This document shows, one piece after another, positions 1 through 7,897 of a DNA stretch of 26,489 nt. Within the stretch, counting starts at the first letter, position 1, and each line of letters starts with the position of its first letter. This stretch comes from CAZWSC01 sp964636385. Lineage in GTDB: Bacteria > Eisenbacteria > RBG-16-71-46 > CAIMUX01. Location: the NCBI GenBank assembly GCA_964636385.1, contig CAZWSC010000097.1, forward strand, positions 1-26,489, in the 5' to 3' direction. A model generated the notes under the pieces. That model was not told the DNA's origin, searched no databases, and saw only the letters and a list, made by a program, of their open reading frames with translations. A program made the position numbers and the translations under genes.

Positions 1-1
1 C

Positions 2-199
2 GAGGGGCAAAGCCAGGTCCTGAGCAGCATCGGCGGAAACGTGGGCGCAAGCGAGATCGTCTTCCACCCGCGCGGTACGGTACGCGCGAGCGATGTCCCG
101 ACCGAGATCAGCCTTATCAACTGCAGCCAGGACACGGCGGCCGTCCGCCTGGTCGTAACCGGCAGGATCAGTGTCGTCATGAGGCCGGCAGAGTCATGA
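2..199 (+). CDS. GspH/FimT-like minor pseudopilin, C-terminal fragment
   Basis: The reading frame is open from base 2 to a TGA at 197-199, so the gene starts left of the window. The 65 visible residues contain the segment IVFHPRGTVR, then a beta-strand region and VVTGRISVVM near the end. This 'F-x-P-R-G ... GRI' arrangement is typical of the C-terminal beta-sheet of GspH/FimT pseudopilins, small fibre subunits that sit near the pilus tip and prime assembly. The N-terminal methylation motif would lie outside the window and cannot be checked. The next gene, also a prepilin-like protein, starts 26 nt downstream, so the two probably belong to one minor-pilin operon. The family call is moderate; the fact that it is coding is well supported. 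Confidence 0.7.
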   Translation, partial: EGQSQVLSSIGGNVGASEIVFHPRGTVRASDVPTEISLINCSQDTAAVRLVVTGRISVVMRPAES

Positions 200-213
200 T
201 CCGGCCTGAAGTG

Positions 214-219
214 AGGAGG
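214..219 (+). promoter_or_regulatory. Shine-Dalgarno that fixes the PilW-like start
   Basis: A perfect AGGAGG lies 6 nt before the ATG at 226. It favours that start over the in-frame ATG at 196, which overlaps the upstream stop codon but has no good ribosome site. The 226 start also leaves a leader of normal length before the prepilin cleavage motif. Confidence 0.8.
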
Positions 220-225
220 CAGATC

Positions 226-3063
226 ATGCGTATCGGCATCCGCAGCGGCTTCACCCTTGTGGAGCTGATGGTCGCGATCGTGATCACCGGTGTGATCTCG
301 ACCGCCATAGTTCAGATCCTCCAGGTCGGGCAGCGAAGCGCAGAGCGGAACACCATCGTGATGGAGATGCAGCAGAACGCCAGGGTCGGCCTGGACGCCC
401 TTGCGAATGACCTGCGCCACATCAGCTACGGGAAGGATCCGACACAGCCATCGATCCACCGGGCCTCTGCAGACACGATCATATTCGTGGCCAATCTCAT
501 GCCGGAGAACCCGGGAGCCGAGATCGTGAGCTACTTCCTCGGCGGAGACGGCGATCCGGACACGCCCAACCCGAACGACACTGTTCTGATGCGGGTAATC
601 GCAGACACTGCCGGGGTCGTGCTGCACGCCGCACCCCAGGCATACGGGATCGAAGCCGGAGGCCTGAACTTCCGCTGGTTCAACGGCAACGGCGTGGAAA
701 TGGCCAGCCCGGTCCCGCAGCCGGAACAGGTCGGCGAGGTGCTCATTACACTGACCGCGGTCGGAGCCAGGGAAGTCGGCAACACCTATCCATCGATGAC
801 CCTCAGCTCGACGATCTACCCCAGGAATCTCCCGCTCTCGCCGGCGCGCTCAAGGCCGAACAACCCGGGATGCAACCCGCTTGTCTTCCCGAACTGCGAG
901 TCGGCCACACTCACCTGGACAACGCCGACCACCAATACCGACGGTACGGACCTGCCACTGGTGGAGATCAGTCACTTCAACTTCTACTTCGGAACAGACC
1001 CGAACAACCAGAGCCTGTACACGCGTCTTGCCCGGACGATCAACGAGTGGACGATGCATGGACTCACAGGCGGGGATACCTACTACTTCTCCGTGACGTG
1101 CGTCAGCCGTTCGGGTGTAGAGAGCTACAAGTGCACGCGACAGGCAGATATCGGCTCCACCCTGGTTCCATCGGCCGTCCCGTGGCTCGATGTATCCACC
1201 GGGACACCGGGAGAACTCCTGCTGACCTGGGGCCCGGTGACAACGTTCGAGAACGGTGATCTGATCACGACCCCGGTGAACTACAGGGTCCACCGCAGCA
1301 ACGTGCCCGGCTTCACGCCGGACTCGGGAACTCTGCTCGCTTCGGTTTCATACACCGACAACTACACGGACACGACACTCCCCCTTTGCGCGACCGGCTA
1401 CTACAGGGTTCTGGCGGAGGCCTGCAGCAATCCGGGGGATCCGTCTCCGGAGGTGGGTGCCAGCTCCCCCGCTGTTCCCGCCTGCGCTTCAGGCCTCACG
1501 GCGACCGCCGACGGGGAGACAGAGACGGTGACCCTGTCCTGGAACCACCCGACGATACGGGTCGACGGATCCACACTGGATGTCTCCAATATCAACGGTT
1601 ACAGGGTATATGCCGGCACCACTCCCGGTGTCCTGGCCTTCAACCAGTTCGTAAGCGGGGCGGTGACCACTGCGACGGTATCCGGGCTGGAGAACTGCCT
1701 GACGCACTACCTGAACGTCACCTGCGTGGACGCATGCGGGAATGAAGGGGATCTGTGCCCCTTCAACGAGACTTCGGTATTCCTGTCAATGCCGTGCGCA
1801 CCAGGCAGTCCGGAGGCGCCGTCGACCCTCGAACTGGTGGCGATGGACAACCGGATGAACCTGCAGTGGCCGGCCAATACCGTCGACTGCGACCTTGACG
1901 GTTACTACATCTACTACGGCCCTGCACCCGGACCCCCCTATTCCGGGTCCGACGCCTACGAGGGGCCAAGCCCGATCTGGGTGGATGCAACCGCAGTCAC
2001 CAGCGGCAGCAGCTGCCACTTCAGCCTGACCGGCCTGGGTTCCTGCCAGCAGTACTACATGGCTGTGAGCGCAGCCGACGGGTGCGACCCCCGGAACGCG
2101 AGCGCCCTCTCACCCGAGATGAGCGAGTTCACAAGCTGCTCTCCGTGCCTGATCGACGCCGGTTGCGTGGCCTGGGCTGTGGACGGCGGGAGCAACCAGA
2201 AGCTGCATCTGGAAGTCTTCAGCGACAACGGGGGCGGTGAGACCCTCACACGCCTGAGAGCCGACTACACAGGTGAGGCCCTTATAGAGGAGGTCTGGTT
2301 CGGGCGCCCGCTTGCGAAGATCTGGGCCGCCGACGGTTCGGCAGGCGAGGACGGCCCATGGTCCCCGCAGCCGGCCGGCGTTCTTCTGGATCTGGATGAT
2401 GTGCTTGTTCCCGCCTGGACTTCGGAGGTGGATGGCGAGCCGCTCTCGATAACCTTCTCGGAGGATGTCCGTGGCCGCAGCATCGACCTCACATTCCGGT
2501 CGCTGTCGGGTCAGTGCAGCGCCTCGGGGCGCGGCGAAGGCGCTCTTCTTGTCGAGAACTTCGACAGCGGGAACTACTCAGGCTGGACCGCCGTCAGTGG
2601 ATCCTGGGATGCCTCAACCGGCGAGGTTGTTCAGTCTGCGACAACCGGAAACCACATCCTCCGGAGAACCGGGCTGGAACTGGCAGACCTGACACTGGAA
2701 TCGAAGATGATCATCACAGGCGGGGATTTCCGGTCCCTCTACCTGATCTTCCGGATGCAGGACAACAGCAACTACTACCTCTTCGGCCTGCGTGGAGGAA
2801 CGGACAGGGTACGGATCGCAAAGGTTGTGAACGGAAGCTGGGATGGAGAGCTGGCCTGGGCGCCATTCTCCGTGAGCGACAATGTATGGTACAACCTGCG
2901 TGTTGTCGCGAACGGCACCCGCATCACCGGGTATGTGAACTGCCAGCTGGTACTAGACGTGAACGACAGTACCTGGTCAACCGGCGGACTCGGCCTGACT
3001 GCCAGGACTTCGTCAGGCAGATTCGACGACGTGAAGATCTTCGCCGGAGAAGTGCTGCCATGA
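226..3063 (+). CDS. Giant PilW-like minor pilin with Fn3 repeats and a LamG-like C-terminus
   Basis: The protein is 945 aa. It starts with an 8-residue basic leader and a type IV prepilin motif, G8|FTLVELM, with Glu at mature position 5 and a hydrophobic helix to about residue 35. PilD would cleave and methylate it. Residues ~40-205 resemble PilW-type minor pilins. About four fibronectin III-like modules follow (~222-315, 318-415, 420-525, 530-640), rich in Cys and with TYYF/YYRV-type strands. A Cys-containing module I do not recognise spans ~640-770. Residues ~773-941 resemble a concanavalin-like (LamG/DUF1080-type) sugar-binding sandwich, with ENFDSG near its start and FDDVKI near its end. 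Ordinary PilW proteins are about 200-350 aa, so the extra ~700 residues look like an adhesin carried on the pilus tip. That role is inferred. Neighbours are a GspH-like pilin and an exported protein on the same strand. Confidence 0.85.
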   Translation: MRIGIRSGFTLVELMVAIVITGVISTAIVQILQVGQRSAERNTIVMEMQQNARVGLDALANDLRHISYGKDPTQPSIHRASADTIIFVANLMPENPGAEIVSYFLGGDGDPDTPNPNDTVLMRVIADTAGVVLHAAPQAYGIEAGGLNFRWFNGNGVEMASPVPQPEQVGEVLITLTAVGAREVGNTYPSMTLSSTIYPRNLPLSPARSRPNNPGCNPLVFPNCESATLTWTTPTTNTDGTDLPLVEISHFNFYFGTDPNNQSLYTRLARTINEWTMHGLTGGDTYYFSVTCVSRSGVESYKCTRQADIGSTLVPSAVPWLDVSTGTPGELLLTWGPVTTFENGDLITTPVNYRVHRSNVPGFTPDSGTLLASVSYTDNYTDTTLPLCATGYYRVLAEACSNPGDPSPEVGASSPAVPACASGLTATADGETETVTLSWNHPTIRVDGSTLDVSNINGYRVYAGTTPGVLAFNQFVSGAVTTATVSGLENCLTHYLNVTCVDACGNEGDLCPFNETSVFLSMPCAPGSPEAPSTLELVAMDNRMNLQWPANTVDCDLDGYYIYYGPAPGPPYSGSDAYEGPSPIWVDATAVTSGSSCHFSLTGLGSCQQYYMAVSAADGCDPRNASALSPEMSEFTSCSPCLIDAGCVAWAVDGGSNQKLHLEVFSDNGGGETLTRLRADYTGEALIEEVWFGRPLAKIWAADGSAGEDGPWSPQPAGVLLDLDDVLVPAWTSEVDGEPLSITFSEDVRGRSIDLTFRSLSGQCSASGRGEGALLVENFDSGNYSGWTAVSGSWDASTGEVVQSATTGNHILRRTGLELADLTLESKMIITGGDFRSLYLIFRMQDNSNYYLFGLRGGTDRVRIAKVVNGSWDGELAWAPFSVSDNVWYNLRVVANGTRITGYVNCQLVLDVNDSTWSTGGLGLTARTSSGRFDDVKIFAGEVLP

Positions 3064-3092
3064 CAGGGATCAGATGAGGGTTGGTGGAGGGG

Positions 3093-4067
3093 ATGAGAAC
3101 GATTTCCTTGGCCCGGGTTCCTGCGCTGCTGACACTCATCCTGGGACTCACGGTGGCGGAGCACTCCTGTGGGATTCCGCTGCGCATCGTCTTCACAGCC
3201 GAGACCCGCGGCAACCTGGAACCCTGCGACTGCCCGGGGCAGCCCCTCGGGGGACTTGCGCGCCGGGTGGCGTTCATGACACAGGCCATGGATGCAGCAA
3301 GGCCGCTCGGCAGACTCCCTGAAGGCGGCGCCCCACACCTCCTGCGCCTCGACCTTGGAGGCTTTCTACCCGAAGGCACAGTCCCCCTTGCAGACAGACC
3401 GGGGGTCGCCGCGCGCTATCTTGCGATTCTGCTGAAGGGTCTTGAGGCGTCCGGGATCGACGCAGGCGTTCTGGATCACGGAGTGCGGGGTTTCCTCCGT
3501 GCAAATGCCCCTTCGGCCTTCGCACCCCTTGCCGATCGCCTTCTGGATGCGGATCCGCCCGGCCGTCCTCTCTTCATCGAGTGGAACGGATCCGCGGTGG
3601 CTCTCCTTGCGCTTCAGGAGGATCTGCCGGACTCGATCGTGGTGGCTGCCGCACATTCAGCCTGGGAGGCTGCCGGCCCGGACGGGTATCTCTTCGTACT
3701 CGGGCGGGCGGATGGATTCAGCGGCCGCCGCCTGGCCCGCCTTACCCGGGCGGATCTCGTGCTTCTGTCGCTTGGCGCGCGTTTCCCCCGCCCTCTGACC
3801 GAAGGCAGATCCCTTCTGGTTGCATGCGGGGCGCAGGGCAGGGAAATCGGCGACCTCCTGCTTGCTCCGGCGCTGCCTGAAATCCACGGGGATGCGACGG
3901 TGACGGCAATCAGAGCCCCGGGCGGGCGGCTTCAGGTTCTGGACTGGTCGCTGCGGCCAATGGATGAGACCGTTCCCGACGATCCTCATCTCGCACGCGA
4001 AGTAGACGCCCTTCTGAGAGAAGCCGGGCCTGCAGTGCGTCTGCTTCCGCAGGTTGACACCGAGTAG
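3093..4067 (+). CDS. Exported metallophosphatase-like protein lacking expected metal ligands
   Basis: 324 aa from the ATG at 3093; in-frame TTG (3081) and GTG (3084) starts are also possible, and GGAG lies 3 nt before the ATG. An N-terminal hydrophobic stretch (ARVPALLTLILGLTVA) acts as a signal peptide; a Cys follows (HSCG) but does not form a strict lipobox. Residues ~33-55 carry LEPCDCPGQPLGGLARR. This matches the 'E-P-C-x-C-P ... GG-x-A-R-R' signature of a 5'-nucleotidase/UshA-like periplasmic family. The metal ligands expected in catalytic members (D-x-H near the start, the G-D of L-D-x-G-D, and G-N-H) read TAETRG, LDLGG and DHG here. It therefore looks like a pseudo-enzyme. It follows the minor pilin by 29 nt, probably in the same operon, so a link to the cell surface or pilus is possible but unproven. 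Confidence 0.65.
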   Translation: MRTISLARVPALLTLILGLTVAEHSCGIPLRIVFTAETRGNLEPCDCPGQPLGGLARRVAFMTQAMDAARPLGRLPEGGAPHLLRLDLGGFLPEGTVPLADRPGVAARYLAILLKGLEASGIDAGVLDHGVRGFLRANAPSAFAPLADRLLDADPPGRPLFIEWNGSAVALLALQEDLPDSIVVAAAHSAWEAAGPDGYLFVLGRADGFSGRRLARLTRADLVLLSLGARFPRPLTEGRSLLVACGAQGREIGDLLLAPALPEIHGDATVTAIRAPGGRLQVLDWSLRPMDETVPDDPHLAREVDALLREAGPAVRLLPQVDTE

Positions 4068-4102
4068 CTGCTGCAATCCCCTGCTCCGGACCCGAAACCG
4101 CG

Positions 4103-4132
4103 ATGCGGCCCCTCCCTCGGGAGAGGCCGCAT
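4103..4132. terminator. Bidirectional hairpin between convergent genes
   Basis: The 8-bp arms ATGCGGCC/GGCCGCAT are extended, after one mismatch, by CTCCC/GGGAG around a 2-nt tip. The hairpin lies in the 122-nt gap between the plus-strand gene ending at 4067 and pilQ ending at 4190. No strong U tract follows on either strand, although TTTC occurs a few bases away on the minus strand. Confidence 0.7.
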
Positions 4133-4189
4133 TCAGCTGCGTTCATGGCATGCTGCAGAGCCCCGGTGCGGGGCCGGCACAGTACACCC

Positions 4190-6028
4190 TCAGTTGTCCG
4201 CCTGCGCCATTCCCGGATCGACAACACGGGGCGACACGAAGATCAGCAGTTCGCGGCTTTCGGTGCGCGTGTCCGACTGCCGGAACAGGGCACCGAGCAG
4301 TGGAATCGAGCGCAGCAGTGGTATGCCCTTCTCGAACTGCGTCTCGCTCGAACGTATCAGCCCGCCGATGACAGCCGTCTCCCCATCGTTGACCATCACA
4401 CGGGTATCGGCGATCGTGGTCGTGAAGATCAGTCCCCCCTGAACGGTTGCCTGGGCAGACAGATCAGACACCTCGGGATGCAGATCCATGGTAATCCGGT
4501 TGTCGCTGTTGATGTACGGCGTGACCTCCAGGGCGATCCCGACACGCTTCAGCTCCGTGGTGGGGTTGCCCGCCTCGTCCATCACGATGAGAGGGACCTC
4601 CTTGCCGACCAGGATCCTGGCCTTTCGGTTGTTCACCGTCGTTATCTTCGGATTCGAGATCAGCCTGGCCTCATTGCTGCGCTCGAGCGCCTCGATCGTT
4701 GCGTCAAGTGTACCGAAGTCACGCACAACCCCAACGCGGGTGGTCAGACTGGCGTCGAGCAACGACTCGGACATCCCCACGCTGCCGGAGACCCGCTCCG
4801 AAGAAGAGTGCAGATTCCTGAGGGACCAGTCGATACCCAGCTGCCTGGCAACTCCCTGGTCCACATCAACCAGGCGGGCAACTATCTCGACCTGCTTGGT
4901 CTCCGTGTCGAGCGTCTCGATCAGCCCGCCGATCTCGCCGAGGCGCGGCTCGATGTCGTGGACCAGGATCGAGTTGGTGCGTCCATCCACTTCAGCGTTC
5001 CCACGCTGGGACAGCGCGAAGGCAACCGAGTTCACCAGTTCCTCGGCCGACGCATAGCGCACCGGGAACACGCGTGAGACAAGCGGCTGAAGGTCCTCCC
5101 TCGTCCTGGCAGATGCCTCCTCCTCGATCCTCTCATCACGCCAGGTACGCAGGGTGGCAACGCGGATGTAGTCTTCATGGTCCAGCGCAACCAGTCCTGC
5201 CGCCCTGCAGACGATGTCGAGCGCCTGGCGCCAGGGGACCGTGTCCATCCGGACGGTTATCGGCCCGCCGACCTCCCTGTCGGGCACAATGTTGACTCCC
5301 CCGAACTCGGATACCGTGCGCAGCACGGAGCGCAGTTCGGCGTTCTGAACGTCCAGGCTGATCGGCTCCGTGCGTGCCTGGACCGCGCCCCGCGGCGAAC
5401 CAGGATCCACCTCTCCCATGTAAGGGGCAGGATCCTGTCGCACGAACACGTCCATGTCCTGTGCGAACGCAGCGAATGTCCCGGACGCAAGGGGCTTTGG
5501 GACCGCTACAGCCGGGACTCCCGCCCCCGGATCCGGGCTGTGCAGACCAACCGGGACGCCAGGCGCTGCATCCTCGAGAGCTTCCGCTCCGGTACTGCCC
5601 GCGCCCCCGGCCGCGCAGATCGTAACCTGCAGGAATCCGGCTCCCGACTCGACCTCGTAATCGGCCGGCCCGTCCAGATCCAGCACGTACCTCACGACCC
5701 TGCCCTGGGGCGCGTCCTTCCAGAGCGAGGCGCGAACCGTCTGCACGAACCCTGTCTGGCCTGGAGCCGCGCCCTTCGGGGTCAGCGCCTGATCCGCGCC
5801 GTCGAGATCCACAACCAGGCGCCAGGGGTCCTCGAGGAGGAAGACCTTGTGGAGAACCCGCTCCTGCCCGGCCGCCACTCTGAAGACGACTTCGCTTCCC
5901 CTGCTCTCCAGAGAGACCTTCTCAAGGGTGTACGAACCGGCCGTCCCCGCGAGGGTCGCGATGGCGAGTGCCCCCAGGACCAGGGCCCTCCGCAGCGGCA
6001 ACCTGTGATTACTCTTATCCCCGTGCAT
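4190..6028 (-). CDS. pilQ: Type IV pilus secretin PilQ
   Basis: The 612-aa protein forms the outer-membrane channel through which the pilus leaves the cell. A signal peptide (hydrophobic core ~15-30) is followed by one AMIN-type domain (~32-137, with VFLLEDPWRLVVDLDG) that would bind peptidoglycan. A Pro/Gly/Ala-rich linker covers ~140-220. An STN domain spans ~222-291, a secretin N-domain ~316-378 (with TNSILVHD), and the secretin beta-domain ~379-605 (with VPLI, IGGLIRSSE and the terminal LLIFVSPRVV). The start ATG overlaps the end of pilP by 14 nt and is preceded by GGAAGG, which indicates translational coupling. It is the last gene of pilMNOPQ. Only one AMIN domain is present, whereas as I recall M. 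xanthus PilQ has several. Confidence 0.97.
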   Translation of the reverse strand: MHGDKSNHRLPLRRALVLGALAIATLAGTAGSYTLEKVSLESRGSEVVFRVAAGQERVLHKVFLLEDPWRLVVDLDGADQALTPKGAAPGQTGFVQTVRASLWKDAPQGRVVRYVLDLDGPADYEVESGAGFLQVTICAAGGAGSTGAEALEDAAPGVPVGLHSPDPGAGVPAVAVPKPLASGTFAAFAQDMDVFVRQDPAPYMGEVDPGSPRGAVQARTEPISLDVQNAELRSVLRTVSEFGGVNIVPDREVGGPITVRMDTVPWRQALDIVCRAAGLVALDHEDYIRVATLRTWRDERIEEEASARTREDLQPLVSRVFPVRYASAEELVNSVAFALSQRGNAEVDGRTNSILVHDIEPRLGEIGGLIETLDTETKQVEIVARLVDVDQGVARQLGIDWSLRNLHSSSERVSGSVGMSESLLDASLTTRVGVVRDFGTLDATIEALERSNEARLISNPKITTVNNRKARILVGKEVPLIVMDEAGNPTTELKRVGIALEVTPYINSDNRITMDLHPEVSDLSAQATVQGGLIFTTTIADTRVMVNDGETAVIGGLIRSSETQFEKGIPLLRSIPLLGALFRQSDTRTESRELLIFVSPRVVDPGMAQADN

Positions 6029-6581
6029 TTGCCTTCCCCTTCCATTCGGTCAACGGCAGACGGACTGTCTTGCCCACGCCGTACTCAGAAGCGTGGACAG
6101 TAACGGCATCCGGGTGGATCTGCGTAACGCGCATCCGGCCCAGCCGGTCCCCTTCCCGGAGGATGTGATTCGTTCCGAGCTTCGTCTCGACCATCGCAAA
6201 GCGATCCTTTTCCCCCCAGAGAATCCCGCTTATCGAGATATCCCGTGGGAGCAGTTCCTCCCCGGGATCCAGGGCATCCTCGCTCTCCCCGACCAGGCTC
6301 TGGAAGGGATCGCGCCGCCCCATGCTCTGGTAGTAGTAGGGCTCCGGAGTCAGGAGGACCTCGTCCAGAAGGCCGGCGTCGACGGAGTCCGCGGGCGCAC
6401 CTCCGCCTGCATCAAGCTGTGGTTCCGGCTCTCCCGGAGATTGCCCCTGGGGCGAGCCGCGGCCGAAGAGGCGGCCGACGCTGCTGGTGATGCTGCCGAG
6501 ATCAAAGGCATGCGCAGCGCCCACAACGACAAGGCAGAGCAGACCAAGGATGAGCGCAGCCCTCCGGGAGTCCCTATTCAT
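6015..6581 (-). CDS. pilP: Pilus inner-membrane/periplasmic assembly protein PilP
   Basis: 188 aa from the ATG at 6581, chosen because AGGAGG lies 8 nt upstream and because the next residues form a clear signal peptide (RRAALILGLLCLVVVGAAHA|F). A longer frame to 6686 would run through the pilO coding region and precede the signal peptide with unlikely sequence. The middle contains GRRDPF, the RDPF motif typical of PilP. The C-terminal ~75 residues (ISGILWGEKDRFAMVE, then ILREGD) form the PilP beta-domain that contacts the secretin N-domain. PilP links the PilN-PilO dimer to PilQ. No lipobox Cys is seen at the signal cleavage site, unlike the lipoprotein PilP of Pseudomonas and Neisseria. The gene overlaps pilO by 8 nt and pilQ by 14 nt. 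Confidence 0.93.
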   Translation of the reverse strand: MNRDSRRAALILGLLCLVVVGAAHAFDLGSITSSVGRLFGRGSPQGQSPGEPEPQLDAGGGAPADSVDAGLLDEVLLTPEPYYYQSMGRRDPFQSLVGESEDALDPGEELLPRDISISGILWGEKDRFAMVETKLGTNHILREGDRLGRMRVTQIHPDAVTVHASEYGVGKTVRLPLTEWKGKANARG

Positions 6582-7260
6582 GGCCTTCACCTCCTCGCGC
6601 GGACCCTGCCGTCTGATCCGGCCGGGAAGCTGGCCGGGGCGCCGGGGTTCCCGCAGGATGAACCTGCGAGCCGGTGGAACCGGCATCTCCGGAGCTGCGC
6701 AGCGTGTAGGTGACCGCCACGAAGCGGGCCTCGGCCGGCTGCTCGAGTGAGGCCCTCGGCGGCCTGATCAGCTCGAGCTGGGTGACGTTGACGATCCTGT
6801 CCAGGTTGGCGATCTCACCGAGGAACGAGCCTATCTGGTGATAGCCGCCCGACACGTTCACCTCCACAGGGATCTCGGCGTAGAACTCCGCCGGACGGGG
6901 CGACAGCGGCTTGAAGAGCGTGAACTCAACCCCGGCGTGCGACCCGAGCAGGCTGATGGTTCGGAGCAGCCAGGCCATGTCCGACTCCTCCGGAATGAGG
7001 TGCCTGCTGTGGTTCCACTTCCGCTCAAGCAGGGCATACTCCCTCTCCAGGTACGGAAGACGGTTGGCCGTCTGCCTGGCCTTGTTGAGGTCCCTGCTGA
7101 GCTCAACATACTGGCGTTCCAGGTCCGCCACCTCCGAAGCGTGCGCCTTGTAGGTGAACGGGACCAGGTCCGTGAAGAAGTACGTTCCCAGAAGCAGGGC
7201 CAGCCCCAGGGCGGCCAGAATGCCCTTTGCGGTTCTGGGATCACTCATGTCCAGCGCCAT
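6574..7260 (-). CDS. pilO: Pilus alignment-complex protein PilO
   Basis: 228 aa. A short cytoplasmic N-terminus is followed by one membrane helix (~14-34, ILAALGLALLLGTYFF). A coiled-coil region (~40-85, ADLERQYVELSRDLNKARQ) and the periplasmic ferredoxin-like PilO domain (~90-190) come next; the segment EIPVEVNVSGGYHQIGSFLGEIANLDRIV is close to family consensus in content and position. PilO pairs with PilN in the inner membrane and binds PilP. The last ~35 residues are a Pro/Ser/Gly/Arg-rich tail that is probably disordered and overlaps the pilP start. GGGAGGAG precedes the ATG. A 70-nt gap separates it from pilN, the only sizeable gap in the operon. Confidence 0.95.
   Translation of the reverse strand: MALDMSDPRTAKGILAALGLALLLGTYFFTDLVPFTYKAHASEVADLERQYVELSRDLNKARQTANRLPYLEREYALLERKWNHSRHLIPEESDMAWLLRTISLLGSHAGVEFTLFKPLSPRPAEFYAEIPVEVNVSGGYHQIGSFLGEIANLDRIVNVTQLELIRPPRASLEQPAEARFVAVTYTLRSSGDAGSTGSQVHPAGTPAPRPASRPDQTAGSARGGEGHE
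6590..6595 (-). promoter_or_regulatory. Shine-Dalgarno that fixes the pilP start
   Basis: AGGAGG on the minus strand sits 8 nt before the ATG at 6581, inside the 3' end of pilO. It supports the short pilP start and coupling to pilO translation. Confidence 0.75.
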
Positions 7261-7330
7261 TACAAGCTCCTCCCGCCTGCACCAGCGGCATCAGGGCCCT
7301 GGCTGAGGCTGCGAGAGTACCGGCTTCCGT

Positions 7331-7897
7331 TCACGGGGCCAGCCGGGCCGTCAGGGTGAACTCGAGAGCCGGGCGATCACCGCCAAGCCCTTCCCTCCCC
7401 TTCCTGGCCTCCACCAGCGTGACACCTTCGAAGAGATCGCTCCCTTCAAGGCGACTCATCAGTTCGGCAATCATCAGGTTGCTGAAGGCCGCGCCTTCGA
7501 CCTGAATGTGTCCGGGGCCGGCGTGGGCCACGCGCGTCAGCCAGACGTAGTCGGGAACCTGGTAGGCAAGCCGGTCTATCGACTGAACCGGCAGATACCG
7601 TTCGCGCGTCAACCCCTGTATGACCGAAAGTCGAAGATTCAGTGCCTCCCGTCTGCTGACGAGCTGATTGATACGGTCGATCTGCGGCTTCAGGCGGCGC
7701 ATCTCCACCTCGGCGTGGCTGATGTCGGCCTTCAGTGAAGCGATTCGCGCCTGCTGAATCGCGTAGATCCCCATGACAGGGATCAGGACCAGACCTCCGA
7801 TTATGAGTGGTATCAGTACCCGGCCACGGGGCAGTTGCATCGTCAACCGCGGCTCCGGCGGTCGGTCTTCCTTTGGCAGCAAGTTGACCTGGATCAC
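7331..7897 (-). CDS. pilN: Pilus alignment-complex protein PilN
   Basis: 188 aa. It starts with MIQVNLLPKE, the conserved cytoplasmic I-N-L-L-P peptide that docks into the groove of PilM. A membrane helix follows (~28-50, VLIPLIIGGLVLIPVMGIYA), then a coiled coil (~50-95) and a periplasmic domain with VPDYVWLTRV and a terminal beta-strand segment. Its ATG overlaps the pilM stop by 4 nt, so the two are translationally coupled, which fits the stoichiometric PilM-PilN contact. Confidence 0.96.
   Translation of the reverse strand: MIQVNLLPKEDRPPEPRLTMQLPRGRVLIPLIIGGLVLIPVMGIYAIQQARIASLKADISHAEVEMRRLKPQIDRINQLVSRREALNLRLSVIQGLTRERYLPVQSIDRLAYQVPDYVWLTRVAHAGPGHIQVEGAAFSNLMIAELMSRLEGSDLFEGVTLVEARKGREGLGGDRPALEFTLTARLAP

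Noticed and set aside
4103..6103. Plus-strand open frames opposite pilQ
   Set aside because: They are shadows of the secretin gene; the Arg/His/Asp-rich products match no family.
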